Shown here piece after piece: positions 8,757 through 17,473 of a DNA stretch of 64,000 nt (its first letter is position 1; each line of letters starts with the position of its first letter). The stretch comes from Alkalihalobacillus pseudalcaliphilus (GTDB lineage: Bacteria; Bacillota; Bacilli; Bacillales; Bacillaceae_D): NCBI GenBank assembly GCA_001038565.1, contig LFJO01000005.1, forward strand, positions 806,711 to 870,710. Reading direction: 5' to 3'. Made by a program: the position numbers and the translations under genes. The notes under the pieces were generated by a model. That model was not told the DNA's origin. It saw only the letters and a list, made by a program, of their open reading frames with translations, and searched no databases.

Positions 8757-8924
8757 ATATGCTTCTTATCATTACCGTAATAATAAATACCTAACGTTGA
8801 TGACTTTAAACATAATAATAAAAAGATTAGGTTATTATGGGGTATTAAATATACTTGATTTTTATAAGGTGTCATTCTTTTCTTTTTTATTAAAGGAGCA
8901 AAAGAGTGCAAACAGAAAATTGCA

Positions 8925-8953
8925 TTGACTTATTTCAGAAAATTACATATAAT
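8925..8953 (+). promoter_or_regulatory. Sigma-A promoter of the T-box leader
   Basis: TTGACT at 8925-8930 and a consensus TATAAT at 8948-8953 are 17 bp apart. The T-box leader starts within about 15 bp downstream. Confidence 0.8.
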
Positions 8954-8959
8954 TTAAAA

Positions 8960-9262
8960 AACTAAAAAGCGATGATGAGAAGAGTACTTGTGCACAAGCA
9001 TAACAGAGAACTCCAGATAGTGGGAATGGAGGATGTAATGGCATAAGGAAACAAGCCTCTGAGCTGTACAAAGGATCTTTTATTGCAAAGTGATGGTGTA
9101 CCGGGTTCTCCCGTTATAGAGATTAGTATAACCATGTTTACATGACGTACTTGAAAAGGTTATTGTAGCGATACAATAACTAACTGGGGTGGCACCGCGA
9201 ACTTTTAACAATCAGAAGTCTCGTCCCCAAGGATTAAAACCTTGGGGGGTGAGACTTTTTTC
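8960..9262 (+). ncRNA. T-box leader with terminator, probable glutamine specifier
   Basis: Class features run in order. AGAGTA at 8981 forms the loop-E side of the specifier loop. An AGAGAA...CTCC...GGAG distal hairpin lies near 9005-9032. The GAA element is at 9048-9050. The T-box sequence is at 9182-9199 (ACTGGGGTGGCACCGCG). The terminator stem spans 9216-9257 and is followed by a T run. Laying the right arm against the Geobacillus glyQ leader from memory puts the specifier at 9052-9054, CAA (Gln), followed by a purine. The antiterminator bulge TGGC pairs with a tRNA ending GCCA, so the discriminator base is G; that fits Gln and excludes most others. AGC (Ser) three bases on is the alternative. 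The downstream gene is a GNAT acetyltransferase, not a synthetase. Confidence 0.9.
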
Positions 9263-9392
9263 TATGTTCAAAGATATCGTTGGAGTAGTGCTCGTTGAAT
9301 GAAAGAGCTACTTTCTTTTGCTTGAGGGTATAATCCATTCATTTAAACTCCTTAAGGCTTATCCACAAAAATTGATGTAGAGGTGAATATTC

Positions 9393-9851
9393 ATGAAGCA
9401 GATAACAATTAAAAATCTAACGATGAACAATATATACAAGTGTTTGGATTTAAAGTTAGCGGCTGATCAAGTTAAACGAGTTGCTCCGAATGTTTATTCG
9501 ATTGCAGAATCAAAGGTAAATCCTCTTTTAACACCTTATGTTATTCATTTGGATGATGAAGTTATAGGTTTTGTTATGACGGAATGTGATCCAAATGAGA
9601 TCGAAGAGAGGAGGTATTGGATCCCTAGATTTATGATTGATGTCTCTTATCAAAGAAAGGGTTACGGTAAAGAGGCCATGCAACAAGTCATAGATATTTT
9701 GAAAATGAATGATGAGTGTAACTACATCGGTCTTTCAACAGAGCCAGATAATGATTCTGCCATTCATTTCTATGAGTCACTTGGATTCGTCAATACAGGA
9801 GAATTATTAGAAGGAAAAGAAGTTATTTTGAAACTAACAGTTAGACGCTAA
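9393..9851 (+). CDS. GNAT family N-acetyltransferase
   Basis: This 152-residue protein has the GNAT acetyl-CoA-binding pattern, with the pyrophosphate loop QRKGYGKEA near residue 88 and the late NDSAIHFYESLGF stretch near 129. The overall shape resembles polyamine acetyltransferases of the PaiA/BltD group, but the substrate cannot be read from sequence. The ATG has an AGGTGA site. It is the first gene after the T-box leader (130 bp), with no promoter or terminator evident between, so it is probably controlled by the uncharged tRNA the T-box senses. That would suggest an amino-acid-related substrate, which is inference. Confidence 0.85.
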   Translation: MKQITIKNLTMNNIYKCLDLKLAADQVKRVAPNVYSIAESKVNPLLTPYVIHLDDEVIGFVMTECDPNEIEERRYWIPRFMIDVSYQRKGYGKEAMQQVIDILKMNDECNYIGLSTEPDNDSAIHFYESLGFVNTGELLEGKEVILKLTVRR

Positions 9852-9863
9852 TGAGTTGTTAAT

Positions 9864-10060
9864 GACTTAGGGCAATAGTATGTGCTTTGAAGTTAGCTGG
9901 TCATCTATCTTGCGATATCTGACCTTAACACAGATCCCTGCTTGTTCGTGCGACTTCTGCTGGTGATAGAGTAGTATAAGTGCCAATTGTTTAAGAAGTC
10001 ACCATTATTTTTTCTTTGATGGTGGCGAAGTGAACGTGCTTCGCCATCTAGGTTTTGAAT
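9864..10060 (-). repeat. Dispersed repeat, H module (copy 2)
   Basis: On the minus strand this matches the ~200-bp module at 190-400 and the one at 37614-37830. The hairpin arms GGCGAAG...TTCGCC and the CACCATCAAAG stretch are kept; the middle is diverged. It fills the gap between the GNAT gene and the next gene. Confidence 0.6.
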
Positions 10061-10122
10061 GTAAGTAAGAGCTGCAAGTGTTTGTTTATAATTTCAATCG
10101 GTCAAACGGTGGAGGGATTATT

Positions 10123-11586
10123 TTGTTAGATAAATTAAAGAAATTTATCGATTTACCCGTAAAAAGCTTAAACGCTGAGGATGAACGATTGACATCGGTG
10201 TTAGTTGATGAAAAAACAAATGAAGAAGTAGGAAGTTATAAGGTTAATAGTGGCGGAGAACTTGTTCATTTTTATTTTCACAGACATCGTAAGGGTGATA
10301 AAAATCCTCTCACCATGGATCGATGCGTGGAGAAGGCGAAGACATTTATTAAAGCGTTTTATCCACACCAAAACTTAGCTGCACCAACATCTGTACAAGA
10401 GATTGAGGGTCATTTCCTATTACAATTTCAAGATAAAGATGAACAATATGGACTTTCTTTACCTGAGTCTGGTTTCAGTATTTCTGTTAATCAATATGGT
10501 TGTATTCCTTATTTTTATAAGGCAGAAGAAGAATATGAGGTCAATTATGTAAATATCATAACTTCACCGCAAGAGGCACTTGGCCAGTTTATTGATGAAT
10601 TGGATTTTGAACTAAGGTATGAAAAATTTTCAAGAGCTTTGTTTAAAAATGGTGACAACCGTTATCATTTAGCCTACTGTGTTACAGGCCATGTTATGGA
10701 AATACCGGTTGATGGCACAGACCCTGGAAAGTCGTTTTCAGATCTTTCACTTGAGAAGGACGTACAATGGGAAGCTACAACAAATCAATCTATTTATGAG
10801 TTAGTGGGAATCAACGAACAATATGAATGTTTAGACCGGTTCGTAAATAATGGAAAAAGACTAGAAATCTGGTCGAAAAACCGTCATAAAGTAGAGGCGT
10901 TTACTACTACCATGGATGATGCTGAACCTCATATAGTGAAGCTTTGCTTTGAACAATCTTCGAATCGCCTTATTCAAGTGCTTCGTTATGAACATGATGA
11001 AAAAAGGAAAGAGAATATGAGTCAGGAACAAGCAAAAGAATTGGCGATTCAAGCTCTTTTAACCTTTGATCCGTCTGCACCCAATTATTTAAAAATGGCT
11101 CGAGTTGAGGAAGAGTATGAAGATGAGAATCCATTTGACGAAATGTATGATAAGGTGGAGGAACCAATCGAAGTAGATATTGAACCGACCTGGGAAGAAT
11201 ATGAGCTGATTGAAGAGGAAGCCGCTTATATGTTTATCTTCTATTTCTATCATCAAGATGTACGGGTTGAAGGTCATCAAGCAAGTATTTCAATCGGAAA
11301 AGAAACGGGTAGGGTTATGTACGCTGTGATCGATATACCTCATGAAAAAAATCTAAAGAATATCTCACAAGTCCCTAACATTAGCTTAAGTGAGGCGAAG
11401 GATATTTTTAAGGAACAGCTCGAAATGCTTTTATCATTTTCGTATCAATATGACCTAGAAGGGCAAAAGAATTATCAACTCTGTTATGTTCCCACTTTTA
11501 AACATATTTCTGGTCATATTCGAGCCATTGATGCAAAAACTGGTCAATACTTTTATGTGGAGGAAGAGAGTAGCTTGTTTTTTTAA
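10123..11586 (+). CDS. YcdB/YcdC-domain protein
   Basis: This acidic cytoplasmic-looking protein of 487 residues has no signal peptide or membrane segment. It appears to hold two diverged repeats of the YcdB/YcdC-type domain (DUF4901-like), with late SLSEAKDIF and YVPTF-KHISGHIRAIDAKTG-type stretches like PepSY-related modules. TTG 10123 is chosen because GGAGGG lies 6 bases upstream; an in-frame GTG at 10078 has no such site and sits next to the repeat. Function is unknown. It converges on ppiB with a shared bidirectional terminator. Confidence 0.7.
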   Translation: MLDKLKKFIDLPVKSLNAEDERLTSVLVDEKTNEEVGSYKVNSGGELVHFYFHRHRKGDKNPLTMDRCVEKAKTFIKAFYPHQNLAAPTSVQEIEGHFLLQFQDKDEQYGLSLPESGFSISVNQYGCIPYFYKAEEEYEVNYVNIITSPQEALGQFIDELDFELRYEKFSRALFKNGDNRYHLAYCVTGHVMEIPVDGTDPGKSFSDLSLEKDVQWEATTNQSIYELVGINEQYECLDRFVNNGKRLEIWSKNRHKVEAFTTTMDDAEPHIVKLCFEQSSNRLIQVLRYEHDEKRKENMSQEQAKELAIQALLTFDPSAPNYLKMARVEEEYEDENPFDEMYDKVEEPIEVDIEPTWEEYELIEEEAAYMFIFYFYHQDVRVEGHQASISIGKETGRVMYAVIDIPHEKNLKNISQVPNISLSEAKDIFKEQLEMLLSFSYQYDLEGQKNYQLCYVPTFKHISGHIRAIDAKTGQYFYVEEESSLFF

Positions 11587-11618
11587 AAACATCAATTTGA
11601 CTGACCACATATAGCAAC

Positions 11619-11651
11619 TAAAAAGCCTTGGAATCTCTCCAAGGCTTTCAT
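11619..11651. terminator. Bidirectional terminator between the YcdB-like gene and ppiB
   Basis: The stem AAAGCCTTGG/CCAAGGCTTT at 11622-11631 and 11639-11648 has an A run on one side and T residues on the other. It can serve both convergent genes. Confidence 0.8.
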
Positions 11652-11656
11652 CATTT

Positions 11657-12091
11657 TTACTCTTCCCAAACCTTCACTTCTTGCATAACGTCACCTTGCT
11701 TAATACGGTAAACAGAATCAAGACCTTCTACAACTTGTCCAAAAACGGTATGAACACCATCAAGGTGAGGTTGTGGCTCATGAACGATAAAGAACTGACT
11801 ACCACCAGTATTTTTACCAGCGTGTGCCATTGACAGGGCACCAGCTACGTGCTTATGCGGGTTTCCAGCTGTTTCACAATCGATAGAATAACCAGGGCCA
11901 CCTGTACCATTTCCAGTCGGACATCCACCTTGAGCAACAAAGCCAGGAATTACACGGTGGAATGTTAGGCCATTGTAATAGCCTTTATTTGCTAAATCTT
12001 CGAAGTTTTTCACTGTATTTGGTGCAGCATCTTCGTAGAAATCAATGACGAGTTTTTCGCCGTTTTCAAAAGTAATCGAACCTTTTTTCAT
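11657..12091 (-). CDS. ppiB: Peptidyl-prolyl cis-trans isomerase B (cyclophilin)
   Basis: This 144-residue cytoplasmic cyclophilin catalyses cis-trans isomerisation of proline peptide bonds. The family core is complete: [13 protein letters not shown] near residue 45, SMAHAG near 86, SQFFI near 97, and HTVFG near 113. The ATG at 12091 is chosen because GGAGGT lies about 9 bases upstream and the length matches B. subtilis PpiB (143). The longer frame adds an unlikely 22-residue extension. In B. subtilis ppiB also lies near lysA. Confidence 0.95.
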   Translation of the reverse strand: MKKGSITFENGEKLVIDFYEDAAPNTVKNFEDLANKGYYNGLTFHRVIPGFVAQGGCPTGNGTGGPGYSIDCETAGNPHKHVAGALSMAHAGKNTGGSQFFIVHEPQPHLDGVHTVFGQVVEGLDSVYRIKQGDVMQEVKVWEE

Positions 12092-12252
12092 AATATGTAT
12101 ACCTCCAATATTTAGATTCACCTTATTGTACACGATTCTTATCGTAAAGGGAAACAATCTAAATAGATTCTGAAGAGCTTGTGATTTATTTGTATATATA
12201 AAATTTTCTATTTCTTCTATAATGATATAAATGACAAGGAGGATGAGCCAAT

Positions 12253-12651
12253 TTGAAAGTAATCAAATGGTCGTTGATTTTACTAATTGTCTTCGTTTCT
12301 CTTTTTTATGTGTTTGATTTTATAAGGTATAGTTGGTTTGATATGAAAAGACAAGTAGTTGAGGTAGCAGAAGAAACCATTTATTTAGCTGGTTTAAGAA
12401 CATACAGAGATGCTGGTAATGTGATAGATAAGATCAAAATAACGGAAGAAACAAAGTTTACAGCAGTAGGGTTAGGCTCTTTTTTTATAGACGATAAAGA
12501 AGATTTAGTTCACGGTCATAAAGTAAGAGTCTGGTTATCGAGTGAAGCAGACGATACCGCAGAAAAAATAATCGTTTATAACATTTTACCTTTGTCATTG
12601 ACCAAGCGATTAAAAATAAAATTCAAGATGTTTTATTTTAAGCTAGTTTAG
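12253..12651 (+). CDS. Hypothetical membrane-anchored protein, 132 residues
   Basis: An N-terminal hydrophobic segment (about residues 5-23) after two lysines anchors or exports a small domain with the stretch GHKVRVWLS near residue 95. This resembles the small DUF3221-like or OB-type lipoprotein domains of bacilli, but there is no lipobox cysteine. The start is TTG 12253 with an AGGAGG site about 8 bases upstream. No family is confidently recognised. Its stop codon lies in a hairpin at 12646. Confidence 0.65.
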   Translation: MKVIKWSLILLIVFVSLFYVFDFIRYSWFDMKRQVVEVAEETIYLAGLRTYRDAGNVIDKIKITEETKFTAVGLGSFFIDDKEDLVHGHKVRVWLSSEADDTAEKIIVYNILPLSLTKRLKIKFKMFYFKLV

Positions 12652-12671
12652 CGTCCTTTTTGACGCTAAAC
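12646..12671. terminator. Hairpin at the end of the small membrane gene
   Basis: A perfect 10-bp stem, GTTTAGCGTC/GACGCTAAAC, overlaps the stop codon. T residues lie in the loop rather than directly after the stem, so intrinsic termination is plausible but not certain. Confidence 0.5.
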
Positions 12672-12731
12672 ATACCATATTTTTGCTAGGTTTAGGTTTT
12701 CCAGAACTGCATCAAGTGATCAATTAGACTA

Positions 12732-13601
12732 CTACAAAGCCTTTACATCCACTGTTTGAATAAATTCAACAAAAGCCTTCACAACATTAAGCTGAAGAGT
12801 TGACTCCTGATAATACATGGAAGTTGCTCGCGTAACAGTCTCTCCATTCGGCAAAGTTAATGGCAAAGTAATAATTTCGGGATAAGAACGAACGACGAGA
12901 TTTGCTAAAATACCATAACCTAATCCATTTAAAATCATTTCCTTACAGGTTTCCACTTGATTTACTTGAATGTTAATATTAGCTGGCTTCTGATAATTCC
13001 TATACCACCATGAATCAACTAACTGTTTCATTTGCTCATCTGTACGATAATCAATGCGTGGTAGTTCAGGTAGTTGTTCTAATGTGAAATCCCAAGGGGC
13101 CGCAATACAAATTTCTTCTTCATATAATAATTGCTTTTTACCTTTCCAAGAAAAATCTCCTTTAATAAAACCGATATGAACATCATGATTTAAGACAAGC
13201 CGATACATGTCACTACTCCAACCTGTCACTACCTGGAATTCAACATGTGGGTAGCTTTGTTTGAATAGACGGAGGAGCTTCGGAATTTTATGTGTCGCAA
13301 AAAAGTTAGAGACACCAAGCCTTAATGTGCCACTTACTTGTTTTTTTGAATGATGGATCGCTTCTTCTATTTCCCGCTCTTGTCGTAATTGTATTTTTGC
13401 ATGTGCACATAATAATTCTCCCTCAGGGGTAAACATGATCCCTCGTTGTTTTCGAATAATCAAAGCGACCCCGTAATGCTGCTCTAACTTTTGAATACGT
13501 GAAGTTAGTGTAGGTTGTGAAACAAATAGTTGTTCAGCAGCAAGGGTTATGTTTTCGGTTTGTTCAAGAGCTACTAGCATTTGCCAATCTTCGGTTTTCA
13601 T
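12732..13601 (-). CDS. LysR family transcriptional regulator
   Basis: This 289-residue protein has the N-terminal winged helix-turn-helix (about residues 5-62, with FVSQPTLTSRIQKLE) and a C-terminal periplasmic-binding-like effector domain. It is divergent from prpC, with 240 bp between, the usual arrangement for a LysR activator of the neighbouring operon. The effector could be a methylcitrate-cycle or propionyl-CoA-derived acid; this is inference from position. The start ATG at 13601 has a GGAGG site about 7 bases upstream. Confidence 0.88.
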   Translation of the reverse strand: MKTEDWQMLVALEQTENITLAAEQLFVSQPTLTSRIQKLEQHYGVALIIRKQRGIMFTPEGELLCAHAKIQLRQEREIEEAIHHSKKQVSGTLRLGVSNFFATHKIPKLLRLFKQSYPHVEFQVVTGWSSDMYRLVLNHDVHIGFIKGDFSWKGKKQLLYEEEICIAAPWDFTLEQLPELPRIDYRTDEQMKQLVDSWWYRNYQKPANINIQVNQVETCKEMILNGLGYGILANLVVRSYPEIITLPLTLPNGETVTRATSMYYQESTLQLNVVKAFVEFIQTVDVKAL

Positions 13602-13782
13602 CGAATTGCCTCCAGATATAGAAAAAATTTATGGTTCATGATAAAAATTATATATTTTTCTAATTGTTGAATCAATTTTATAATGAAAAAGAACGGAAAA
13701 TTGTGATTTTTTGGTCGTTTTAAAGGTTTCAAATAACTTGTCGAGAAATGATTGACTAGTAGTAATGAAAAGCTTGTCTAGA

Positions 13783-13796
13783 TGTAAGCGTTTTAA
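13783..13796 (+). promoter_or_regulatory. Candidate CcpA cre site before prpC
   Basis: TGTAAGCGTTTTAA matches the cre consensus TGWAANCGNTNWCA at all defined positions but one. It lies 45 bp before prpC, where CcpA could repress the methylcitrate genes on glucose, as reported for the B. subtilis mmg operon. Confidence 0.55.
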
Positions 13797-13841
13797 ATTC
13801 TGTATGAACCAATTCCAAAAAATGAATTAGGAGGAAGTACG

Positions 13842-14945
13842 ATGAGTTTAAAAGAGTATGGTCCTGGTTTGGAAGGTGTTATTGCTACAGAAACAAAGCT
13901 TTCTTTTTTAGATACCGATGTGGAGAAAATTATCATTTGTGGGCATGACTTGATAGAGCTTTCAAAAAAACATCAGTATTTAGATGTTGTTCATCTTTTG
14001 TTAGAAGGTGAGCTACCAAGCTCTACGGAAAGGGCAGGGGTAAAGGAACTTTTACAAACGAATTACCATATTCCTGTTGATGTGACGACACTTTTAAAGC
14101 TACTACCGAAAAAAACACATCCAATGGATGGTATGCGAACTGGCCTTTCTGCTTTAGCTGGCTATGATGATGAAATTGATAACCGTGAGCAGGCTGTCAA
14201 TAAAAAACGTGCTTACCAACTTTTAGGACAACTGCCTACCGTTACCGTTAATGCTTATCGCATTATAAAAGGAGAGGATCCGGTAAATCCTGACCCGACA
14301 TTAAGTTATAGTGAGAATTTCTTGTATATGATTACAGGAAAAGTACCAAGTAAAGTAGAGGCTGAAATTTTTGATCGCTCACTTCTTTTGTATAGTGAAC
14401 ACGAAATGCCCAATTCTACTTTTACCGCGAGAGTAATCGCTTCCACTCAGTCAGATATGTACGGGGCATTAACGGGCGCCGTCGCTTCTCTTAAAGGACA
14501 TTTACATGGCGGAGCAAATGAAGCTGTGATGTATATGTTAAATGAAGTTGAAACCGTCACACAATTTGAAGAGCTGCTTTATCAAAAGTTAGTCCAAAAA
14601 GAGAAGATTATGGGATTCGGCCACCGTGTTTATATGAAAAAAATGGACCCAAGAGCTTTAATTATGAAAGAGTCTTTAAAACAACTCTCTGATTTAGATG
14701 GTGACCATCTACTGTTAGAGATGTGTGAGGCGGGCGAACGCGTTTTGCGTGAAGAAAAGGGTTTGTATCCAAACTTAGATTACTACGCAGCACCTGTCTA
14801 CTGGAAGTTAGGAATTCCAATAGAATTATACACACCCATCTTTTTCAGTGCTAGAACGGTTGGACTTGCTGCACATGTGATTGAACAACATGACAATAAT
14901 CGCCTCTTCAGACCACGCGTCCGTTATATAGGAAAAGATTATTAA
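13842..14945 (+). CDS. prpC: 2-methylcitrate synthase (citrate synthase family)
   Basis: The 367-residue protein is a short bacterial citrate-synthase-fold enzyme. Catalytic regions are visible: GHLHGGANEAV near residue 218, GFGHRVY near 263, and NLDYYAAPVYW near 308. Beside prpD and prpB it most likely joins propionyl-CoA and oxaloacetate to give 2-methylcitrate, like MmgD of B. subtilis. The ATG has an AGGAGG site. Plain citrate synthase activity cannot be excluded by sequence. About 1.1 kb of repeats separates it from prpD. Confidence 0.9.
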   Translation: MSLKEYGPGLEGVIATETKLSFLDTDVEKIIICGHDLIELSKKHQYLDVVHLLLEGELPSSTERAGVKELLQTNYHIPVDVTTLLKLLPKKTHPMDGMRTGLSALAGYDDEIDNREQAVNKKRAYQLLGQLPTVTVNAYRIIKGEDPVNPDPTLSYSENFLYMITGKVPSKVEAEIFDRSLLLYSEHEMPNSTFTARVIASTQSDMYGALTGAVASLKGHLHGGANEAVMYMLNEVETVTQFEELLYQKLVQKEKIMGFGHRVYMKKMDPRALIMKESLKQLSDLDGDHLLLEMCEAGERVLREEKGLYPNLDYYAAPVYWKLGIPIELYTPIFFSARTVGLAAHVIEQHDNNRLFRPRVRYIGKDY

Positions 14946-15049
14946 ATCTGAAACCAGAGAAATCCAAAACAGAGCCCTAGTATACCAGTACCAGTCAGCC
15001 AATAAGCAAAAAAATGATTCATGAACTCTAACCAAAGTAACTAATCACC

Positions 15050-15120
15050 AACAAACATGAAAGTAGTGTTTGGCTCTTTAACTGGTGTCATTTCATTCAA
15101 TTTGGGTTTTGAATGAGAAG
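15050..15120 (+). repeat. Partial H-type repeat fragment
   Basis: CACCAACAAACATGAAAGTAG, then GGCTCTTTAACTGGTG and TTTTGAATG, match the right half of the H module found at 15600 and 41760. The hairpin arm is missing, so this is a truncated copy. Confidence 0.55.
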
Positions 15121-15157
15121 CAAATGAACCAAAGAGTCGGCACTAAAAGGTTCCATC

Positions 15158-15330
15158 GTGTCAGTTACTCAAAGGAAGTAGGTGAGTAACTGCACGAAAA
15201 GGGCTGATCGTGTCAGTTACTGAAGGTAAGAGGGTGAGTAACTACACGAAAACGGCTAATCATGTCAGTTACTCACAGGAAGTAGATGAGTAACTGCACG
15301 AAAACGGCCAATCATGTCAGTTACTCAAGG
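15158..15330 (+). repeat. Tandem array of a 52-bp unit with an internal palindrome, 3.3 copies
   Basis: Units start at 15158, 15210, 15262 and 15314 (partial), with an exact 52-bp period and few mismatches. Each unit holds CAGTTACTC and GAGTAACTG, nearly flanked by GTG and CAC, so each can fold into a hairpin of about 12 bp. There is no spacer variation of the CRISPR kind and no cas gene is near. Confidence 0.85.
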
Positions 15331-15332
15331 GG

Positions 15333-15670
15333 TATGTTGTCACAATGAGCTTTTGAACTTAATGATTAGTCGTAACCTGTAACACTGGAAGTGAACTTGA
15401 GAATTAACAGTAACCTAGCGGGCGAGTCATGCGGAGACTCCCATCGGACGTCATGGCAGAGATGAAATCCGCTGACTGCACCGATTAGCTCAGTGCCAGC
15501 CCACAGGACGCGTAGCATGATTTTCGGTAGCGATGAGTAAAGCTCCGCACATGAGTATCAGCATCAACTTTCAATAAAACGCTCATGGCGGAGCCAAAAC
15601 CAGCTCCGCCACCAACAAACATGAAAGAATGGTTTTGCTCTTTGACTGGTGGCTTTTCATTCATAAGCGG
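15333..15670 (+). repeat. Dispersed repeat, P plus H modules (copy 3, best preserved)
   Basis: This is the fullest copy. It starts with CACAATGAGC and GATTAGTCGTAACC, runs through CCGCTGACTGCACCGATTAG, then GTAGCATGATTTTCGGTAGCG and the GCTCCGC arm (P module). An ACTTTCAATAAAAC link follows, then the H hairpin GGCGGAGC/GCTCCGCC and GCCACCA/TGGTGGC. A second ACTTTCATATAAAA end lies at 15990, directly before the prpD ribosome binding site. Confidence 0.7.
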
Positions 15671-15822
15671 TTTTGAGGATTCTCACGTTTGGCTGTAGCC
15701 CCGCCACTTTTTGAGATAGCTCGTAAGAGCAATCCCAAAAAGATTCAGCGCACCGCACAAACAGCCACAACCAACAAAAAGAGAGAGTAGTCACTCATCA
15801 GGATTAGTATCCAATATCCAAG

Positions 15823-15956
15823 TGTTTTTGGGCCGTTAGCCAAGCTCGCTTGGCTACTTCACGCCATGGCGTGAAGTTTTGAAAATCGAAATGCCATTCA
15901 GATGAATCCTTTCATCTGATAAGGCGATTTCGATTTTCAAAAACGGACCAAAAACA
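15823..15956. repeat. Large nested palindrome (cruciform element)
   Basis: The outer arms TGTTTTTGGGCCGTT (15823-15837) and AACGGACCAAAAACA (15942-15956) enclose several further hairpins: AGCCAAGC/GCTTGGCT at 15838-15855, CTTCACGCCA/TGGCGTGAAG at 15857-15876, GAAAATCGAAAT/ATTTCGATTTTC at 15881 and 15927, and CAGATGAA/TTCATCTG inside that. A diverged inverted match to its right flank, including the GGTCAAC stretch, lies near 47122-47170. It has no coding potential. Confidence 0.75.
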
Positions 15957-16021
15957 AAGACAGAAAGGTCAACACGCAATGAGTACCATCACTAACTTTC
16001 ATATAAAAAGGAGAGAATACC

Positions 16022-17458
16022 ATGTTACAAACAAATGAAAAAACAAAAACTGACAGTCTTCTAGAAGAAATCGCAGACTATGTAATAAACTATGAAATCA
16101 CAAGCGAAGAAGCCTATTCAACCGCCCATTATGTTCTCATTGATACGATTGGCTGTGGAATATTAGCCTTAAATTATCCCGAATGTACAAAATTACTAGG
16201 ACCGATTGTACCTGGTACAATTGTGCCAAACGGAGTACGTGTCCCAGGAACTTCTCACGTACTTGATCCTGTGCAAGGAGCCTTTAATATTGGCACGATG
16301 ATCCGTTGGTTAGATTATAACGATACATGGCTGGCGGCTGAATGGGGTCATCCTTCAGATAATCTAGGGGGAATACTGGCTGTAGCCGATTATGTCAGTC
16401 AACAACGTCAAGCGAAGGGTGAAGAGCCTCTAAAAATGAAAGAAGTTCTTGAGATGATGATTAAAGCACATGAGATTCAAGGGGTTTTAGCTTTAGAAAA
16501 TAGCTTAAATCGCGTTGGTTTAGACCATGTTCTTTTCGTGAAAATCGCTTCAACCGCTGTAGTAACCAAGATGCTCGGCGGCGGTCGTCAAGAAATCATC
16601 AATGCCTTATCTAACGCTTGGATTGATAATTCGAGCTTACGCACCTATCGTCATGCCCCCAATACAGGGTCAAGAAAATCGTGGGCAGCAGGAGACGCGA
16701 CAAGTCGAGCGGTTAGACTTGCTTTAATGGCTGTAAAAGGTGAAATGGGCTATGAAACAGGTTTAAGTGCACCTGGTTGGGGTTTCCAAGATGTTCTTTT
16801 TAAAGGAAAAGAGCTTGTTCTTAGTCAGCCTTTAGGCACATATGTGATGGAAAACGTCTTATTTAAAGTGTCATATCCAGCAGAATTCCATGCTCAAACA
16901 GCGGCAGAGGCAGGGGTCGCTCTTCATCACGCTATCAAAGACCGCCTTGATGATATTGACAAGATTACGGTTTCCACACATGAGTCAGCGATTCGAATTA
17001 TTGATAAACGAGGTCCATTGCATAATCCAGCCGATCGTGATCATTGCCTTCAGTACATTACAGCGGTCGCTTTATTAAATGGAACAATTGTTGCCGAAGA
17101 TTACGAAGATGCCGCTGCAGCGAATCCGCGTATTGATGAATTAAGAGAAAAGATGGTCATTAGCGAAAACCAAACATATACAGCTGATTATTTGGATCCG
17201 AAAAAGCGTTCAATCGCTAATGCTGTCCAAGTATATTTTAAAGATGGGTCAACAACAGATGAGGTTGCGTGTGAATATCCTTTAGGTCACCGCTTCCGTC
17301 GTGATGAAGCAAAACCAAGGATTATAGAGAAATATCAATATAATTTAACAACTCAATATGCAAAAAAACAATTACAAGAAATTGAAGAAATCAGTTACGA
17401 CATTGATACATTAGCTAACTTAACTGTGCAGGCTTTTGTAGAATGTTATGTGAAGTAA
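16022..17458 (+). CDS. prpD: 2-methylcitrate dehydratase (MmgE/PrpD family)
   Basis: This 478-residue MmgE/PrpD-fold enzyme dehydrates 2-methylcitrate to 2-methyl-cis-aconitate. Typical features are DTIGCG near residue 40, [11 protein letters not shown] near 96, GHPSDN near 110, and [11 protein letters not shown] near 285. The ATG has an AAGGAGAG site; the leader just before it is the end of a dispersed repeat. It is followed by prpB at 15 bp. Together with prpC these genes recycle propionyl-CoA to pyruvate and succinate. Confidence 0.94.
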   Translation: MLQTNEKTKTDSLLEEIADYVINYEITSEEAYSTAHYVLIDTIGCGILALNYPECTKLLGPIVPGTIVPNGVRVPGTSHVLDPVQGAFNIGTMIRWLDYNDTWLAAEWGHPSDNLGGILAVADYVSQQRQAKGEEPLKMKEVLEMMIKAHEIQGVLALENSLNRVGLDHVLFVKIASTAVVTKMLGGGRQEIINALSNAWIDNSSLRTYRHAPNTGSRKSWAAGDATSRAVRLALMAVKGEMGYETGLSAPGWGFQDVLFKGKELVLSQPLGTYVMENVLFKVSYPAEFHAQTAAEAGVALHHAIKDRLDDIDKITVSTHESAIRIIDKRGPLHNPADRDHCLQYITAVALLNGTIVAEDYEDAAAANPRIDELREKMVISENQTYTADYLDPKKRSIANAVQVYFKDGSTTDEVACEYPLGHRFRRDEAKPRIIEKYQYNLTTQYAKKQLQEIEEISYDIDTLANLTVQAFVECYVK

Positions 17459-17473
17459 GGAGGGGGTGCTAAG

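Noticed and set aside
15158-15330. CRISPR array
   Set aside because: The whole 52-bp unit repeats; there are no unique spacers and no cas genes.
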